A stretch of DNA of 64,000 nucleotides. Source: Sphingobacteriia bacterium 28-36-52. Its GTDB lineage: Bacteria; Bacteroidota; Bacteroidia; Chitinophagales; Chitinophagaceae. Below, in pieces: positions 35,278-44,470 of the stretch; within the stretch, counting starts at the first letter, position 1; every line of letters begins with the position of its first letter. The position numbers were made by a program, and so were the translations under genes. Where the stretch lies: NCBI GenBank assembly GCA_002281575.1, contig NCGN01000004.1, positions 62,001-126,000 on the forward strand. The letters run 5' to 3'. The notes under the pieces were generated by a model. That model had not been told where the DNA came from and made no database searches. It saw only the letters and a program-made list of their open reading frames with translations.

Positions 35278-36030
35278 ATGAAAAAAATACTTAGTTTATT
35301 CGTTTTAGGTGCATTTGTATCATTTACGCAGGCACAAGGACAGACCTCAGCTAAAGCTCCAGCTAAAACATCAAGCAGCGTTAAAAAAGTTTCAAAACCT
35401 GTTGCTAAAACTGCTGCAACTGCTGCCATTTTTAAGTCTTCTGCAGACAGCGCTAGTTATGCATTGGGTATAAGAATAGCTCAAAATTTAAAATCACAAG
35501 GATTGGATCCTTTGGTGGCGGCAATGTTCCAAAAAGGCATTACTGATGGCTTCGCAGGTAAAAAATCGGTCATTGCCGATGAGTTATTAGACTTGTGTAT
35601 TGGAAATTATCAGCAAAAATTAAGTGCAGCAAAATCATCATTGGCAAGAGAAGCTGGTAAGGTATTTCAAGCTAAAATGGCGAAGAAACCAGGGGTAGTT
35701 ACGCTTCCTAGTGGTTTGCAATATGAAATAATTAAGAACGGCACCGATACGGTTAAGCCAAAGTTGACCAATAAAGTAAAATGCCACTATCACGGAACCG
35801 TTATTAGCGGTGAAATATTTGATAGTTCTGTTGAAAGAGGGGAGCCGGTCACTTTTCCTTTAGGGAATGTAATTCTTGGATGGCAGGAAGGACTTCAGTT
35901 AATGACTGTTGGAAGCAAATGGAAATTCTATATCCCTGCTGATTTGGCTTATGGTGATCAACAAAAAGGTGATAAAATAGCACCTGGTTCCTTACTTATT
36001 TTTGAAGTAGAGTTGTTGGGGGTTGAATAA
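35278..36030 (+). CDS. Secreted FKBP-type peptidyl-prolyl isomerase
   Basis: A 250-residue folding enzyme for the periplasm or outer membrane. A signal peptide (about 1-19, ending at TQAQ) is followed by an Ala/Lys/Ser-rich linker, an FKBP N-terminal dimerisation domain (about 58-135, SYALGIRIAQNLKSQG) and the catalytic FKBP domain (about 150-250, with VKCHYHGTVISGEIFDSS, GWQEGLQLMTVGSKWKFYIP and the final LLIFEVELLGV). This matches FkpA/Mip-type proteins. It follows argH closely but may have its own promoter. Confidence 0.94.
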   Translation: MKKILSLFVLGAFVSFTQAQGQTSAKAPAKTSSSVKKVSKPVAKTAATAAIFKSSADSASYALGIRIAQNLKSQGLDPLVAAMFQKGITDGFAGKKSVIADELLDLCIGNYQQKLSAAKSSLAREAGKVFQAKMAKKPGVVTLPSGLQYEIIKNGTDTVKPKLTNKVKCHYHGTVISGEIFDSSVERGEPVTFPLGNVILGWQEGLQLMTVGSKWKFYIPADLAYGDQQKGDKIAPGSLLIFEVELLGVE

Positions 36031-36050
36031 GCCATTCGGCCGAACTTTAG

Positions 36051-36058
36051 TACATTTG
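36051..36058 (+). promoter_or_regulatory. Candidate -7 promoter element upstream of kbl
   Basis: TACATTTG matches TAnnTTTG and lies 19 nt before the ATG at 36078. The nearest TTG (36023-36025) is 25 nt upstream of it, slightly beyond the usual spacing. Confidence 0.45.
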
Positions 36059-36077
36059 CCATTCTAATGAATGGAAT

Positions 36078-37265
36078 ATGAATGAAAAATTTGTTGCCAG
36101 AATTGCTACTGAATTAGCAGAAATAGAATCTGCCGGTTTATTCAAAAAGGAAAGAGTTATTACCAGTGAACAAGGGCCTGAAATTATAGTGAATGGTAAA
36201 AAAGTATTGAACTTTTGTGCCAACAACTATTTAGGTCTTTCTTCTCATCCAGACGTAATTAAAGCTGCACATAAAGCCATTGATACCCATGGATATGGTA
36301 TGAGCAGTGTTCGATTCATTTGCGGTACACAAGACATTCATAAAGAATTAGAAAAAAAATTGGCTGATTTTCTGGGAACAGAAGATACCATTTTATATGC
36401 AGCTGCATTTGATGCCAATGGAGGTGTTTTTGAACCCTTGTTTGGTGAGGAAGATGCTATAATTAGTGATGCTTTGAATCATGCTTCTATTATTGATGGC
36501 GTGCGTTTGTGTAAAGCGCAACGTTTTAGGTATGAGCATAATAATATGGCAGACCTTGAAGCAAAGCTGAAAGAGTCTGCCAATTGTAGAAGTAGAATTA
36601 TTGTAACAGATGGTTCTTTTAGTATGGATGGTACAATAGCACAGTTAGATAAAATTTGTGATTTAGCCGATCAATACGATGCCATTGTAATGATTGATGA
36701 GTGTCACTCTTCTGGATTCTTAGGAAAAACAGGAAGAGGAACCCATGAATACCGCGGGGTAATGGGCAGGATTGATATTATTACCGGCACTTTGGGAAAA
36801 GCCTTAGGCGGCGCAAGTGGTGGATTTACTTCTGGCCGAAAAGAGATTATTGAAATGTTGCGTCAGAGAAGTCGTCCTTACCTTTTCTCTAACACGGTTG
36901 CACCAAGTATAGTGGGTGCATCTATAGCAGTATTAGATATGCTTATATCTGCTACTACATTAAGAGATCAACTAGAATATAATACGAACTATTTTAGAAC
37001 AAAAATGACTGAAGCTGGTTTTGATATAAAACCAGGTGACCATCCTATTGTTCCCATCATGTTATATGATGCCGTAATTGCTCAAAAATTTGCTGCCAAA
37101 TTGTTGGATGAGGGTGTTTATGTAATTGGATTCTTTTATCCAGTTGTAGCGAAGGGGATGGCAAGAATTCGGGTACAATTGAGTGCCGCTCATGAACAAG
37201 CACATTTAGATAAAGCCATAGCAGCGTTTACCAAAGTAGGTAAGGAATTGGGGGTGATTAAATAA
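36078..37265 (+). CDS. kbl: Glycine C-acetyltransferase
   Basis: PLP-dependent alpha-oxoamine synthase that forms 2-amino-3-ketobutyrate from glycine and acetyl-CoA, or works in reverse in threonine breakdown. At 395 residues it has the length of KBL. Motifs: NFCANNYLGLSSHP near residue 45, DECHSSGFLGKTGRG near 209 and the PLP-lysine segment TGTLGKALGGASGG near 237. No threonine dehydrogenase gene is adjacent. The related 8-amino-7-oxononanoate synthase is an alternative, but the HSSGFLGKTGRGTHEY stretch favours KBL. Confidence 0.93.
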   Translation: MNEKFVARIATELAEIESAGLFKKERVITSEQGPEIIVNGKKVLNFCANNYLGLSSHPDVIKAAHKAIDTHGYGMSSVRFICGTQDIHKELEKKLADFLGTEDTILYAAAFDANGGVFEPLFGEEDAIISDALNHASIIDGVRLCKAQRFRYEHNNMADLEAKLKESANCRSRIIVTDGSFSMDGTIAQLDKICDLADQYDAIVMIDECHSSGFLGKTGRGTHEYRGVMGRIDIITGTLGKALGGASGGFTSGRKEIIEMLRQRSRPYLFSNTVAPSIVGASIAVLDMLISATTLRDQLEYNTNYFRTKMTEAGFDIKPGDHPIVPIMLYDAVIAQKFAAKLLDEGVYVIGFFYPVVAKGMARIRVQLSAAHEQAHLDKAIAAFTKVGKELGVIK

Positions 37266-37274
37266 AAAAAGAGT

Positions 37275-38051
37275 ATGAAAAAATTATTATTGATAGTAAG
37301 TATTGGGTTCTTTTTTGCAGCTTGTTCTCCCAACAATGTTAAAGAGGATGAAGCGTTAGGAAAATACTTTGATTCGGCGGGTGTAAAAGGGACATTTGCC
37401 TTATTTGATAATGGCACTGGGGATTTTACTATTTATAACTTAAGTAGATACAAAGATTCTGCCTATTCTCCTGCTTCAACTTTTAAAGTGGTTCACTCAC
37501 TAATTGCTTTGGAGACGGGTGTAGTATCTGATGAAAAAATGACTATTCCATTGGATTCTGCAGTAACCATGGAGACTGCTTTTAAAAATTCTATTGTTCC
37601 TTATTACCAAGATATAGCCAGAAGAATTGGAAAAGACACTATGCAATTCTGGTTAGATAGTTTGCAATATGGCAATCATACTATTGGTAAATCAATCGAC
37701 AGCTTTTGGTTAAATAATACCATCAAGTTAACCCCCGATGAACAATTGGGTATTATGAAGCGCTTGTTTTTTAATCAATTGCCTTTTCAAAAGAGAACAC
37801 ACGAGATTGTAAAGCGAATGATGTTACGAGATTCGAATGCCAATTATCAGCTAAGTTATAAAACCGGGTTAACTTATAAAGAAAACGGAGATCAATTGGG
37901 ATGGGTGGTAGGTTGGATTGAAGAGAACAAACACCCTTATTTTTTTGTATTGAATATTGAAAGTCCAGCAAATATTCCTATAGTTGATACTAGGATTTCT
38001 TTGCTCAAAAAAATATTAAGCAACCAAGGATTTTTTGAAGGTAAAAGATAA
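37275..38051 (+). CDS. Class D (OXA-like) beta-lactamase family lipoprotein
   Basis: A 258-residue serine beta-lactamase-fold protein. All class D motifs are present: Ser68-Thr-Phe-Lys71 within SPASTFKVVHSLIALETG, Ser106-Ile-Val108, Tyr132-Gly-Asn134 and Lys196-Thr-Gly198. Trp145 lies where a Trp stabilises the carbamylated Lys in OXA enzymes. A lipoprotein signal (FFFAAC, lipid Cys17) predicts membrane anchoring, which is not usual for OXA enzymes. It sits 9 nt after kbl and 17 nt before ispG, with no mobile element, so it looks chromosomal and long resident. Actual hydrolysis of beta-lactams is not shown by sequence; a penicillin-sensing or peptidoglycan role is possible. Confidence 0.88.
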   Translation: MKKLLLIVSIGFFFAACSPNNVKEDEALGKYFDSAGVKGTFALFDNGTGDFTIYNLSRYKDSAYSPASTFKVVHSLIALETGVVSDEKMTIPLDSAVTMETAFKNSIVPYYQDIARRIGKDTMQFWLDSLQYGNHTIGKSIDSFWLNNTIKLTPDEQLGIMKRLFFNQLPFQKRTHEIVKRMMLRDSNANYQLSYKTGLTYKENGDQLGWVVGWIEENKHPYFFVLNIESPANIPIVDTRISLLKKILSNQGFFEGKR

Positions 38052-38068
38052 TCCCCATAAAGCACTTT

Positions 38069-40087
38069 ATGCAATTATACTGTAATTCTTTAACGCAACT
38101 AAGTAGATTAAAAACGCGTGAAGTAAAAATTGGCGATTTACGTTTAGGTAATGGCAACCCAATAAGGGTTCAAACCATGACTACTACAGATACCATGGAT
38201 ACCATGGCTACTGTAGAACAAACCATTCGTTGTATTGAAGCAGGTGCCGAATTGGTAAGAATTACTGCTCCCTCTAAGAAGGAAGCAGAAAACCTTCAAA
38301 ATATTAAAGACGAGTTACGTAAACGCGGCTACACTACTCCCCTTGTGGCTGATATTCATTTTACCCCCAATGCTGCTGAAATTGCTGCCAGAATAGTGGA
38401 GAAAGTTAGGGTGAATCCGGGCAACTACGTTGATAAGAAAAAGTTTGAACAAATTGACTATACAGATGCAGAATACTTAGAAGAAATTGAACGTATTCGG
38501 GAACGTTTTACACCGCTGGTATTAATATGTAAAGAGCACGGAACGGCAATGCGTATTGGTACCAATCATGGGTCTTTAAGTGATCGAATCATGAGTAGGT
38601 ATGGTGATACGCCCATTGGTATGGTGGAGAGCGCGATGGAGTTTTTGCGTATTGCTCGTTCAGAAGACTATCACAATATTATTTTGAGTATGAAAGCCAG
38701 CAACCCTCAAGTGATGGTGCAGGCTTATCGCTTATTGATTCAGCAAATGGAAGCGGAGTTTGGTGAATGTTATCCTTTACATTTAGGGGTAACGGAAGCG
38801 GGAGACGGAGAAGATGGCAGGGTTAAAAGTGCTGCAGGGATTGGCACTTTATTAGAAGATGGAATTGGCGATACTGTTCGCGTAAGTTTAACAGAAGATC
38901 CTGAATTAGAAATTCCTGTTTGTAAAGATTTAATTAAACGATACAGTGTTGAAAGCCGTGCAGGTGTTACACATGGGCTTGTTCCTGCAATTACTAAAAT
39001 ACCTTATGATCCATTTAATTACAGTAGAAGAAAATCATTTGCAGTAAGCAATATTGGCGGAACCCAAGTACCGGTTGTGATTGCAGACTTTAGTAAGGTT
39101 ACACAAATTACTCCTTCTCATTTAGAAGCAATAGGATATAAATATGATGCTGCAACAGATAAGTGGGCCATTGGGGATGCTGCTGCTGATTATATTTTTA
39201 CTGGAAATCAGTTGCTTGATTTTGCATTGCCTGGCACTTTAAAAGTGATTGTATATCCTGCTACTTATGCCGAATGCGCTGATAAATACAGCTACTTCCC
39301 CATATTTGACAGGTCGGGTTATGTTCAAACAAATACAAAAAGCGATACCATCAATTTTGTAATGGTTGATTGCTATAACGATGCTACAGCCGTTAACGAC
39401 TATACTTTTTTAGAAGAATTTGCCAATGATAATACCGTAGTGCTTTGCTTAAGTAGTACCAATACTAATGCAATGCAGTCTATCAGAAGAATGGTGATGG
39501 AATTAATGAATTTACAAGTACAGAATCCTGTAGTAATCATTACCGATAGTAATTGGCAAACGGCTGATGAACATTTAATTCATTATGCAACCGAATGCGG
39601 CTCTTTATTATTAGATGGAATGGGAGATGGCATCTGTTTGGGAATGACTTCTAATAGCTATCAAACAATGAATACAGGTGCAGTAGATACTAGTGGAAGA
39701 AACTACTTGAGTAATACTTCCGTTGAGCAGTTCATTAACTCTTCTGCTTTCAGTATTTTACAAGCTACCAGAACAAGAATTTCTAAAACTGAATATATCA
39801 GCTGCCCAAGTTGCGGCAGAACATTGTTTGATTTGCAAGAAACCACTGCTAAAATTAGAAATGTAACCAATCATTTGAAGGGCGTTAAAATTGCGATCAT
39901 GGGATGTATTGTTAATGGTCCTGGTGAAATGGCAGATGCAGATTTTGGGTATGTAGGTAGTGGTGTGGGTAAAATTACTTTGTATAAGGGGAAGGATATC
40001 ATGAAAAGAAATATTGATAGTGAAATTGCGGTATCCGAATTAATTAATCTATTGAAAGAACATGGTGCTTGGATAGAGCCAGCCTAA
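38069..40087 (+). CDS. ispG: (E)-4-hydroxy-3-methylbut-2-enyl-diphosphate synthase, long form
   Basis: Iron-sulfur enzyme of the methylerythritol phosphate isoprenoid pathway. At 672 residues it is the long form with an inserted domain between the TIM barrel and the reductase domain, as in Bacteroidetes, Chlamydiae and plants. The barrel is seen in VQTMTTTDTMD and PLVADIHFTPNAA near residues 32 and 90; the [4Fe-4S] ligands are in CPSCGRTLFDLQ near residue 574 and CIVNGPGEMADADFGYVG near 612. It is 17 nt downstream of the beta-lactamase-like gene and 18 nt upstream of nadB. Confidence 0.97.
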   Translation: MQLYCNSLTQLSRLKTREVKIGDLRLGNGNPIRVQTMTTTDTMDTMATVEQTIRCIEAGAELVRITAPSKKEAENLQNIKDELRKRGYTTPLVADIHFTPNAAEIAARIVEKVRVNPGNYVDKKKFEQIDYTDAEYLEEIERIRERFTPLVLICKEHGTAMRIGTNHGSLSDRIMSRYGDTPIGMVESAMEFLRIARSEDYHNIILSMKASNPQVMVQAYRLLIQQMEAEFGECYPLHLGVTEAGDGEDGRVKSAAGIGTLLEDGIGDTVRVSLTEDPELEIPVCKDLIKRYSVESRAGVTHGLVPAITKIPYDPFNYSRRKSFAVSNIGGTQVPVVIADFSKVTQITPSHLEAIGYKYDAATDKWAIGDAAADYIFTGNQLLDFALPGTLKVIVYPATYAECADKYSYFPIFDRSGYVQTNTKSDTINFVMVDCYNDATAVNDYTFLEEFANDNTVVLCLSSTNTNAMQSIRRMVMELMNLQVQNPVVIITDSNWQTADEHLIHYATECGSLLLDGMGDGICLGMTSNSYQTMNTGAVDTSGRNYLSNTSVEQFINSSAFSILQATRTRISKTEYISCPSCGRTLFDLQETTAKIRNVTNHLKGVKIAIMGCIVNGPGEMADADFGYVGSGVGKITLYKGKDIMKRNIDSEIAVSELINLLKEHGAWIEPA

Positions 40088-40105
40088 TTCAATTTAAATT
40101 TTTGT

Positions 40106-41704
40106 ATGCATCAATCAGACTTTTTAGTAATTGGATCTGGCATTGCAGGATTAACTTATGCACTAAAAGTTGCAAAGCAATTTCCTGATAAAAAAATTAT
40201 CCTAATTACTAAAACGCAGGCCGATGAAACCAATACCAAATATGCACAAGGCGGTATTGCAGGGGTGTGGGATGAAAGTAGAGATAGTTTTAGTAAGCAT
40301 ATTGAAGATACTTTAATTGCAGGTGATGGGCTTTGTAATGAATCGATAGTAGAGATAGTGGTAAAAGAAGGTCCTGAAAGAATAAAAGAAATTATTGATT
40401 ATGGGGCTGCTTTTGATAAAGAAGAATCAGGCATTTATAGTTTAGGGAAAGAAGGGGGGCATAGTGAGAATAGAATATTGCATCACAAAGACGTAACTGG
40501 AATGGAAATGGAGAGAGCGTTGCTTTCTCAGTTAAATAGCTTACCAAATATCCATTTATTGAACCACTGCTTTGTGGTTGATTTACTTACACAGCATCAT
40601 TTAGGCTATCTGGTTACCAAATCTACTTTAGATATCACTTGCTACGGGGTTTATGTATTGAATTTGCAATCCAATCAAATAGAAAAAATAGTTTCTAAAA
40701 TTGTTTTGCTGGCTTCGGGTGGTTGTGGTCAAGCATATAGAACTACAACGAATCCAAAAATTGCAACAGGAGATGGCATTGCTATGGTATATAGGGCTAA
40801 GGGTAAAATTGAAAACATGGAGTTTATTCAGTTTCATCCAACTGCTTTATATGAACCTGGTGTTTCTCCTTCCTTCTTAATTACAGAAGCGGTAAGAGGT
40901 GATGGAGGTATCCTACGCAATAAAGCAGGTGAAGCGTTCATGGAGCGGTACGATCATAGAAAAGATTTGGCTCCCCGCGATATTGTTGCTCGTGCAATTG
41001 ATAACGAAATGAAGCGGACAGGTACCGAGTATGTTTATTTGGATTGTAGGCATATGGGCAAAGAAAAGTTCATTCATCACTTTCCAAATATTTACCAAAA
41101 ATGTTTATCAATTGGAATTGATGTAATGCAACAAATGATTCCAGTGGCTCCTGCTGCTCATTATAGTTGTGGTGGAATTAAAACAGATGAATGGGGTAGA
41201 ACCTCTATCAGAAATTTATATGCTTGCGGAGAATGTGCTAGTACAGGATTACATGGAGCAAACCGGTTAGCCAGTAATAGTTTGTTGGAAGCAATGGTAT
41301 TTGCTCACAGGTGTTATATTGATACATGCAAACAAATTGATCAGTTGACCTTAATTGAAAATTTGCCAGATTGGAATGCTTTAGGAACAGCAGAGCCCAG
41401 AGAAATGATTTTGATTACCCAGAGCTTGAAAGAATTGCAACAAATTATGAGTGATTATGTGGGTATTGTAAGAACCGATGTAAGATTGAGTAGGGCAATG
41501 AAAAGATTGGATTTATTGTTTGAAGAAACTGAGCAATTGTATCGTTCTACCAAGGTTTCACCCCAGCTTTGTGAATTGCGAAATTTAATTACGGTGGGTT
41601 ACCTTATTGTTAAAGGGGCGCAGTTTAGAAAAGAAAGCAGAGGGCTTCACTATAATACCGATCACCAAGAAAAGAGTCTTATTTTACAGAACATTATTCT
41701 TTAA
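40106..41704 (+). CDS. nadB: L-aspartate oxidase
   Basis: FAD enzyme producing iminoaspartate for de novo NAD synthesis. The 532-residue protein has the FAD motif VIGSGIAGLTYALKVA at the N-terminus, NTKYAQGGIAGVW near residue 42, the catalytic-loop HHKDVTGMEMERAL near 131, and AAHYSCGGIKTDEWGRTS near 350. No nadA or nadC is adjacent in the window. It precedes the acyltransferase gene by 13 nt. Confidence 0.96.
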   Translation: MHQSDFLVIGSGIAGLTYALKVAKQFPDKKIILITKTQADETNTKYAQGGIAGVWDESRDSFSKHIEDTLIAGDGLCNESIVEIVVKEGPERIKEIIDYGAAFDKEESGIYSLGKEGGHSENRILHHKDVTGMEMERALLSQLNSLPNIHLLNHCFVVDLLTQHHLGYLVTKSTLDITCYGVYVLNLQSNQIEKIVSKIVLLASGGCGQAYRTTTNPKIATGDGIAMVYRAKGKIENMEFIQFHPTALYEPGVSPSFLITEAVRGDGGILRNKAGEAFMERYDHRKDLAPRDIVARAIDNEMKRTGTEYVYLDCRHMGKEKFIHHFPNIYQKCLSIGIDVMQQMIPVAPAAHYSCGGIKTDEWGRTSIRNLYACGECASTGLHGANRLASNSLLEAMVFAHRCYIDTCKQIDQLTLIENLPDWNALGTAEPREMILITQSLKELQQIMSDYVGIVRTDVRLSRAMKRLDLLFEETEQLYRSTKVSPQLCELRNLITVGYLIVKGAQFRKESRGLHYNTDHQEKSLILQNIIL

Positions 41705-41717
41705 AGCCCCCAAGGCC

Positions 41718-42602
41718 ATGTACAATATTGTTTATCCGTTGTTTTATTTATTGTCGCTATTGCCTTGGCGTGTAATGTATTTTATTGCAGACGGATTATA
41801 TGTTTTAGTATTTTATTTGTTTGGCTATAGAAAAAAAGTGGTCCTGAATAATTTATTGATTGCTTTCCCAGATAAATCAGAAAAGGAGCGCAATAGAATT
41901 GCCAAAGACTTTTACCACAACTTTATTGATACCATTGTGGAAACAATCAAGATGATATCAATCAGCACCAAAGAAGCAGATAAGCGATTAGTAGGAAATA
42001 TTGAGGTATTGAATGATTTATACAATTCAGGAAAAAATGTTCAATTAGTAGCAGGCCATTTTTTTAATTGGGAGTTTTTAAACCATTGGATTCCAAGACA
42101 TAGTTTGTATCCATTTGTTGGGGTTTATCAACCTTTGTCTAATAAAGTAATGGACAAAATTATTTATGATATGCGTGCTAAAAATGGCACCATACTTATA
42201 CCTACTAAGCATTTTAAAAATCAATTCAGAAGTTATGTGAAAGACAGGTACGCTTTAGGACTTGCTGCCGATCAAAATCCACCCAGCGACCTGAAAGCCC
42301 ATTGGGTACCATTTTTCAACCGACTGACCCCATTTATATTAGGTCCTGAAAAAGGAGCAAAATTGAATGATACCCATGTGGTATTCTGTCATTTTTATAA
42401 AGTGCGAAGAGGTTATTATGAAATTAAATTTGAATTAATTAGTTCTAACCCACGTGCTTTTAAGGATGGTGAACTAACAAAATTGTTTGCTGCCAAAGTA
42501 GAACAAGCGGTTAAATTAAAACCAGCCAATTATCTCTGGAGTCATCGCAGATGGAAATGGAGTTTTGATCCTGCCAAACACGCTGCACTCGAGATTAAAT
42601 AA
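41718..42602 (+). CDS. Lysophospholipid/lipid A acyltransferase family protein (LpxL/HtrB-like)
   Basis: A 294-residue inner-membrane-associated acyltransferase, probably adding a secondary acyl chain to lipid A. An N-terminal hydrophobic stretch (about 3-37) is followed by KVVLNNLLIAFPDKSEKER, the catalytic HxxxxE motif in AGHFFNWEF near residue 115 and a LAADQNPP segment near 180. ATG 41718 is chosen; the frame is open upstream into nadB but that part is not lysophospholipid-acyltransferase-like. The C-terminal WSHRRWKW is common in the family. Confidence 0.91.
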   Translation: MYNIVYPLFYLLSLLPWRVMYFIADGLYVLVFYLFGYRKKVVLNNLLIAFPDKSEKERNRIAKDFYHNFIDTIVETIKMISISTKEADKRLVGNIEVLNDLYNSGKNVQLVAGHFFNWEFLNHWIPRHSLYPFVGVYQPLSNKVMDKIIYDMRAKNGTILIPTKHFKNQFRSYVKDRYALGLAADQNPPSDLKAHWVPFFNRLTPFILGPEKGAKLNDTHVVFCHFYKVRRGYYEIKFELISSNPRAFKDGELTKLFAAKVEQAVKLKPANYLWSHRRWKWSFDPAKHAALEIK

Positions 42603-42604
42603 AT

Positions 42605-44017
42605 CTAGTTTAAAGCTGCAGCTTCTTTTTCAAATTCAAATTTCTCAGGCAAACCTTTTATTGCTTCAATTCCACCCACCACATTTCGAATATTGTGTAT
42701 ACCCTGTCTTTTAATCATTGAGGCAGCAATTACACTTCTGTACCCGCTTGCACAATGAATATAAATATTGTGGTGGTCGTCTAAGTTGGCCATACTACCC
42801 GGATCAGTTAATTGATCTAAAGGAATGTTGATGGCTTCTTTTACATGTTCGTTGGCATATTCGGATTCCCTTCTAACATCTACAATCACTAAGTTTTCAT
42901 CAAATGGAAGATCCATAGCTAACTCATCTGCTTCTACATCAATAATCATATCAATGTTTTCTCCTGCAGTTTGCCAAGCTTCAAATCCACCTGATAAATA
43001 CCCTTCTATTTTCTCGAAACCTACTCTTGTTAACCGAACAATCGATTCTTTTTCTGAGCCTAATTCGGTAACTAAAACTATGGGTTGTGTAAATGGCAAT
43101 AAAGTACCCGCCCATTCTGCAAATCGACCATTCAATCCAATATTAATGGAACTAGGAACAAACCCCTGCATAAAAAGATCTGGATGTCTGGTATCTAAAA
43201 TGATGGTGTTGTCTGCCAACTTTTCTTTAAAATCCTTTACGGTTAAAGGCTGCATGCTTTTGGCTAAAATATTGTCTAAACTGGTATACCCTTCTTTATT
43301 TATGCTAGCATTGATAGGGAAATAAGCAGGAGGTACATTCAATCCTTCTGTAACTGCTTTAATAAAAGCTTCTTTAGATTCAGCCTGCAAAGCATAATTA
43401 CTTGCTTTTTGTACACCAATTGTGCTATATGAATCTGCACCTAAATTTTTACCGCAACTACTACCTGCCCCATGTGCGGGGTACACCACTACATCATCTT
43501 CAAGGGGCATTATTTTTTCTTGCAAGCTAACATAAAGCATACCAGCCAAATCATTCATGCTTAATTCATTGCTTTTCTGTGCTAAGTCTGGTCGGCCCAC
43601 ATCACCCACAAATAAAGTATCACCGGTGAAAATGGCTGTATTTTTTCCTGCTTCATCCTTTAATAAGTAGCAACTACTTTCTAAGGTATGACCTGGTGTA
43701 TGCAAAACTTGTATACTAATATTTCCTAGTGTAAATATTTCCAGATCTTTTGCAACATGCACGGGATATTTTGTTACGGTACTAGGCCCATAAACAATTG
43801 TAGCACCTGTAGCAGCTGCCAAATCTAAATGTCCACTCACAAAGTCTGCATGAAAATGTGTTTCAAATATATACTGAATCTGGGCATTGCGCTCTTTGGC
43901 CAATGCTAAGTAAGCATCAATATCCCTTATTGGATCTATAACAGCTGCAATACTATTACTTTCAATATAGTACGCAGCTTCGCTGATACATCCAGTGTAT
44001 AATTGTTTTATAAACAT
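42605..44017 (-). CDS. CstB-like persulfide dioxygenase-rhodanese fusion
   Basis: A 470-residue fusion. The N-terminal metallo-beta-lactamase domain (about 1-240) has THFHADFVSGH, the iron-binding motif of persulfide dioxygenases, with HTPGHTLES and FTGDTLFVGDVGRPD following. Two rhodanese-like domains follow: the first (about 255-350) lacks an active Cys, the second (about 370-465) has the catalytic loop CASGYRS. This order matches CstB-type enzymes, which oxidise protein or low-molecular-weight persulfides to thiosulfate. ATG 44017 is preferred to a TTG six codons upstream. An ArsR gene ends 24 nt upstream, so sulfide or persulfide control is likely. Confidence 0.92.
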   Translation of the reverse strand: MFIKQLYTGCISEAAYYIESNSIAAVIDPIRDIDAYLALAKERNAQIQYIFETHFHADFVSGHLDLAAATGATIVYGPSTVTKYPVHVAKDLEIFTLGNISIQVLHTPGHTLESSCYLLKDEAGKNTAIFTGDTLFVGDVGRPDLAQKSNELSMNDLAGMLYVSLQEKIMPLEDDVVVYPAHGAGSSCGKNLGADSYSTIGVQKASNYALQAESKEAFIKAVTEGLNVPPAYFPINASINKEGYTSLDNILAKSMQPLTVKDFKEKLADNTIILDTRHPDLFMQGFVPSSINIGLNGRFAEWAGTLLPFTQPIVLVTELGSEKESIVRLTRVGFEKIEGYLSGGFEAWQTAGENIDMIIDVEADELAMDLPFDENLVIVDVRRESEYANEHVKEAINIPLDQLTDPGSMANLDDHHNIYIHCASGYRSVIAASMIKRQGIHNIRNVVGGIEAIKGLPEKFEFEKEAAALN

Positions 44018-44041
44018 GCATTGATTTTGCGGCAAAGGTAA

Positions 44042-44377
44042 TTAATCTACCAATGCTTTCACAAAACCAACTACATCGTTTAAGCGAGTGTAATTAACGG
44101 AGTAATAAATGAATTTTCCTTCTCGTGTGGTACTCACAATACCTGCTCGTCGTAAAATGGCTAGGTGCTGGGAAGCTACGGATTGTTCTAAACGAAGTTT
44201 TACATAAAGCTCTGTTACAGTCATCTTTTGATGCTCATCTAATAGTTTGATGATTTGCTGTCGAAGCTTGTGGTTAATGGAGCGAAGGATCAAAGATGCC
44301 TTCTTTGCCTGAAGGAAATCTACCTTCACAGGCTCTGCGCCATTTGTTAATAGGATTGATTGAATGGTTGCGTTCAT
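44042..44377 (-). CDS. ArsR-family winged-helix regulator without cysteines
   Basis: A 111-residue ArsR-type repressor. A helix-turn-helix spans about residues 50-80 (MTVTELYVKLRLEQSVASQHLAILRRAG), followed by the wing TTREGKFIYYSV. It contains no cysteine, so neither the ELCVC metal site of ArsR/SmtB nor the thiol pair of BigR/SqrR sulfur sensors is possible. It precedes the persulfide dioxygenase gene on the same strand and probably controls it, by an unidentified signal. Confidence 0.9.
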   Translation of the reverse strand: MNATIQSILLTNGAEPVKVDFLQAKKASLILRSINHKLRQQIIKLLDEHQKMTVTELYVKLRLEQSVASQHLAILRRAGIVSTTREGKFIYYSVNYTRLNDVVGFVKALVD

Positions 44378-44470
44378 GTCAAGTAATATTGGGGGTATTA
44401 AGACTTATGCAAAGTTAGCTTTTTTGTTATGCATACACTGTAGTTATTCCTCTATGTTTTTTGTCAATGT

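Noticed and set aside
39300..39790. Inserted part of ispG as a gene fusion or disruption
   Set aside because: The long form with this insert is normal in Bacteroidetes, and the reading frame is intact.
42825..43325. 166-codon open frame on the plus strand
   Set aside because: It lies antisense inside the persulfide dioxygenase-rhodanese gene and has no recognisable domain.
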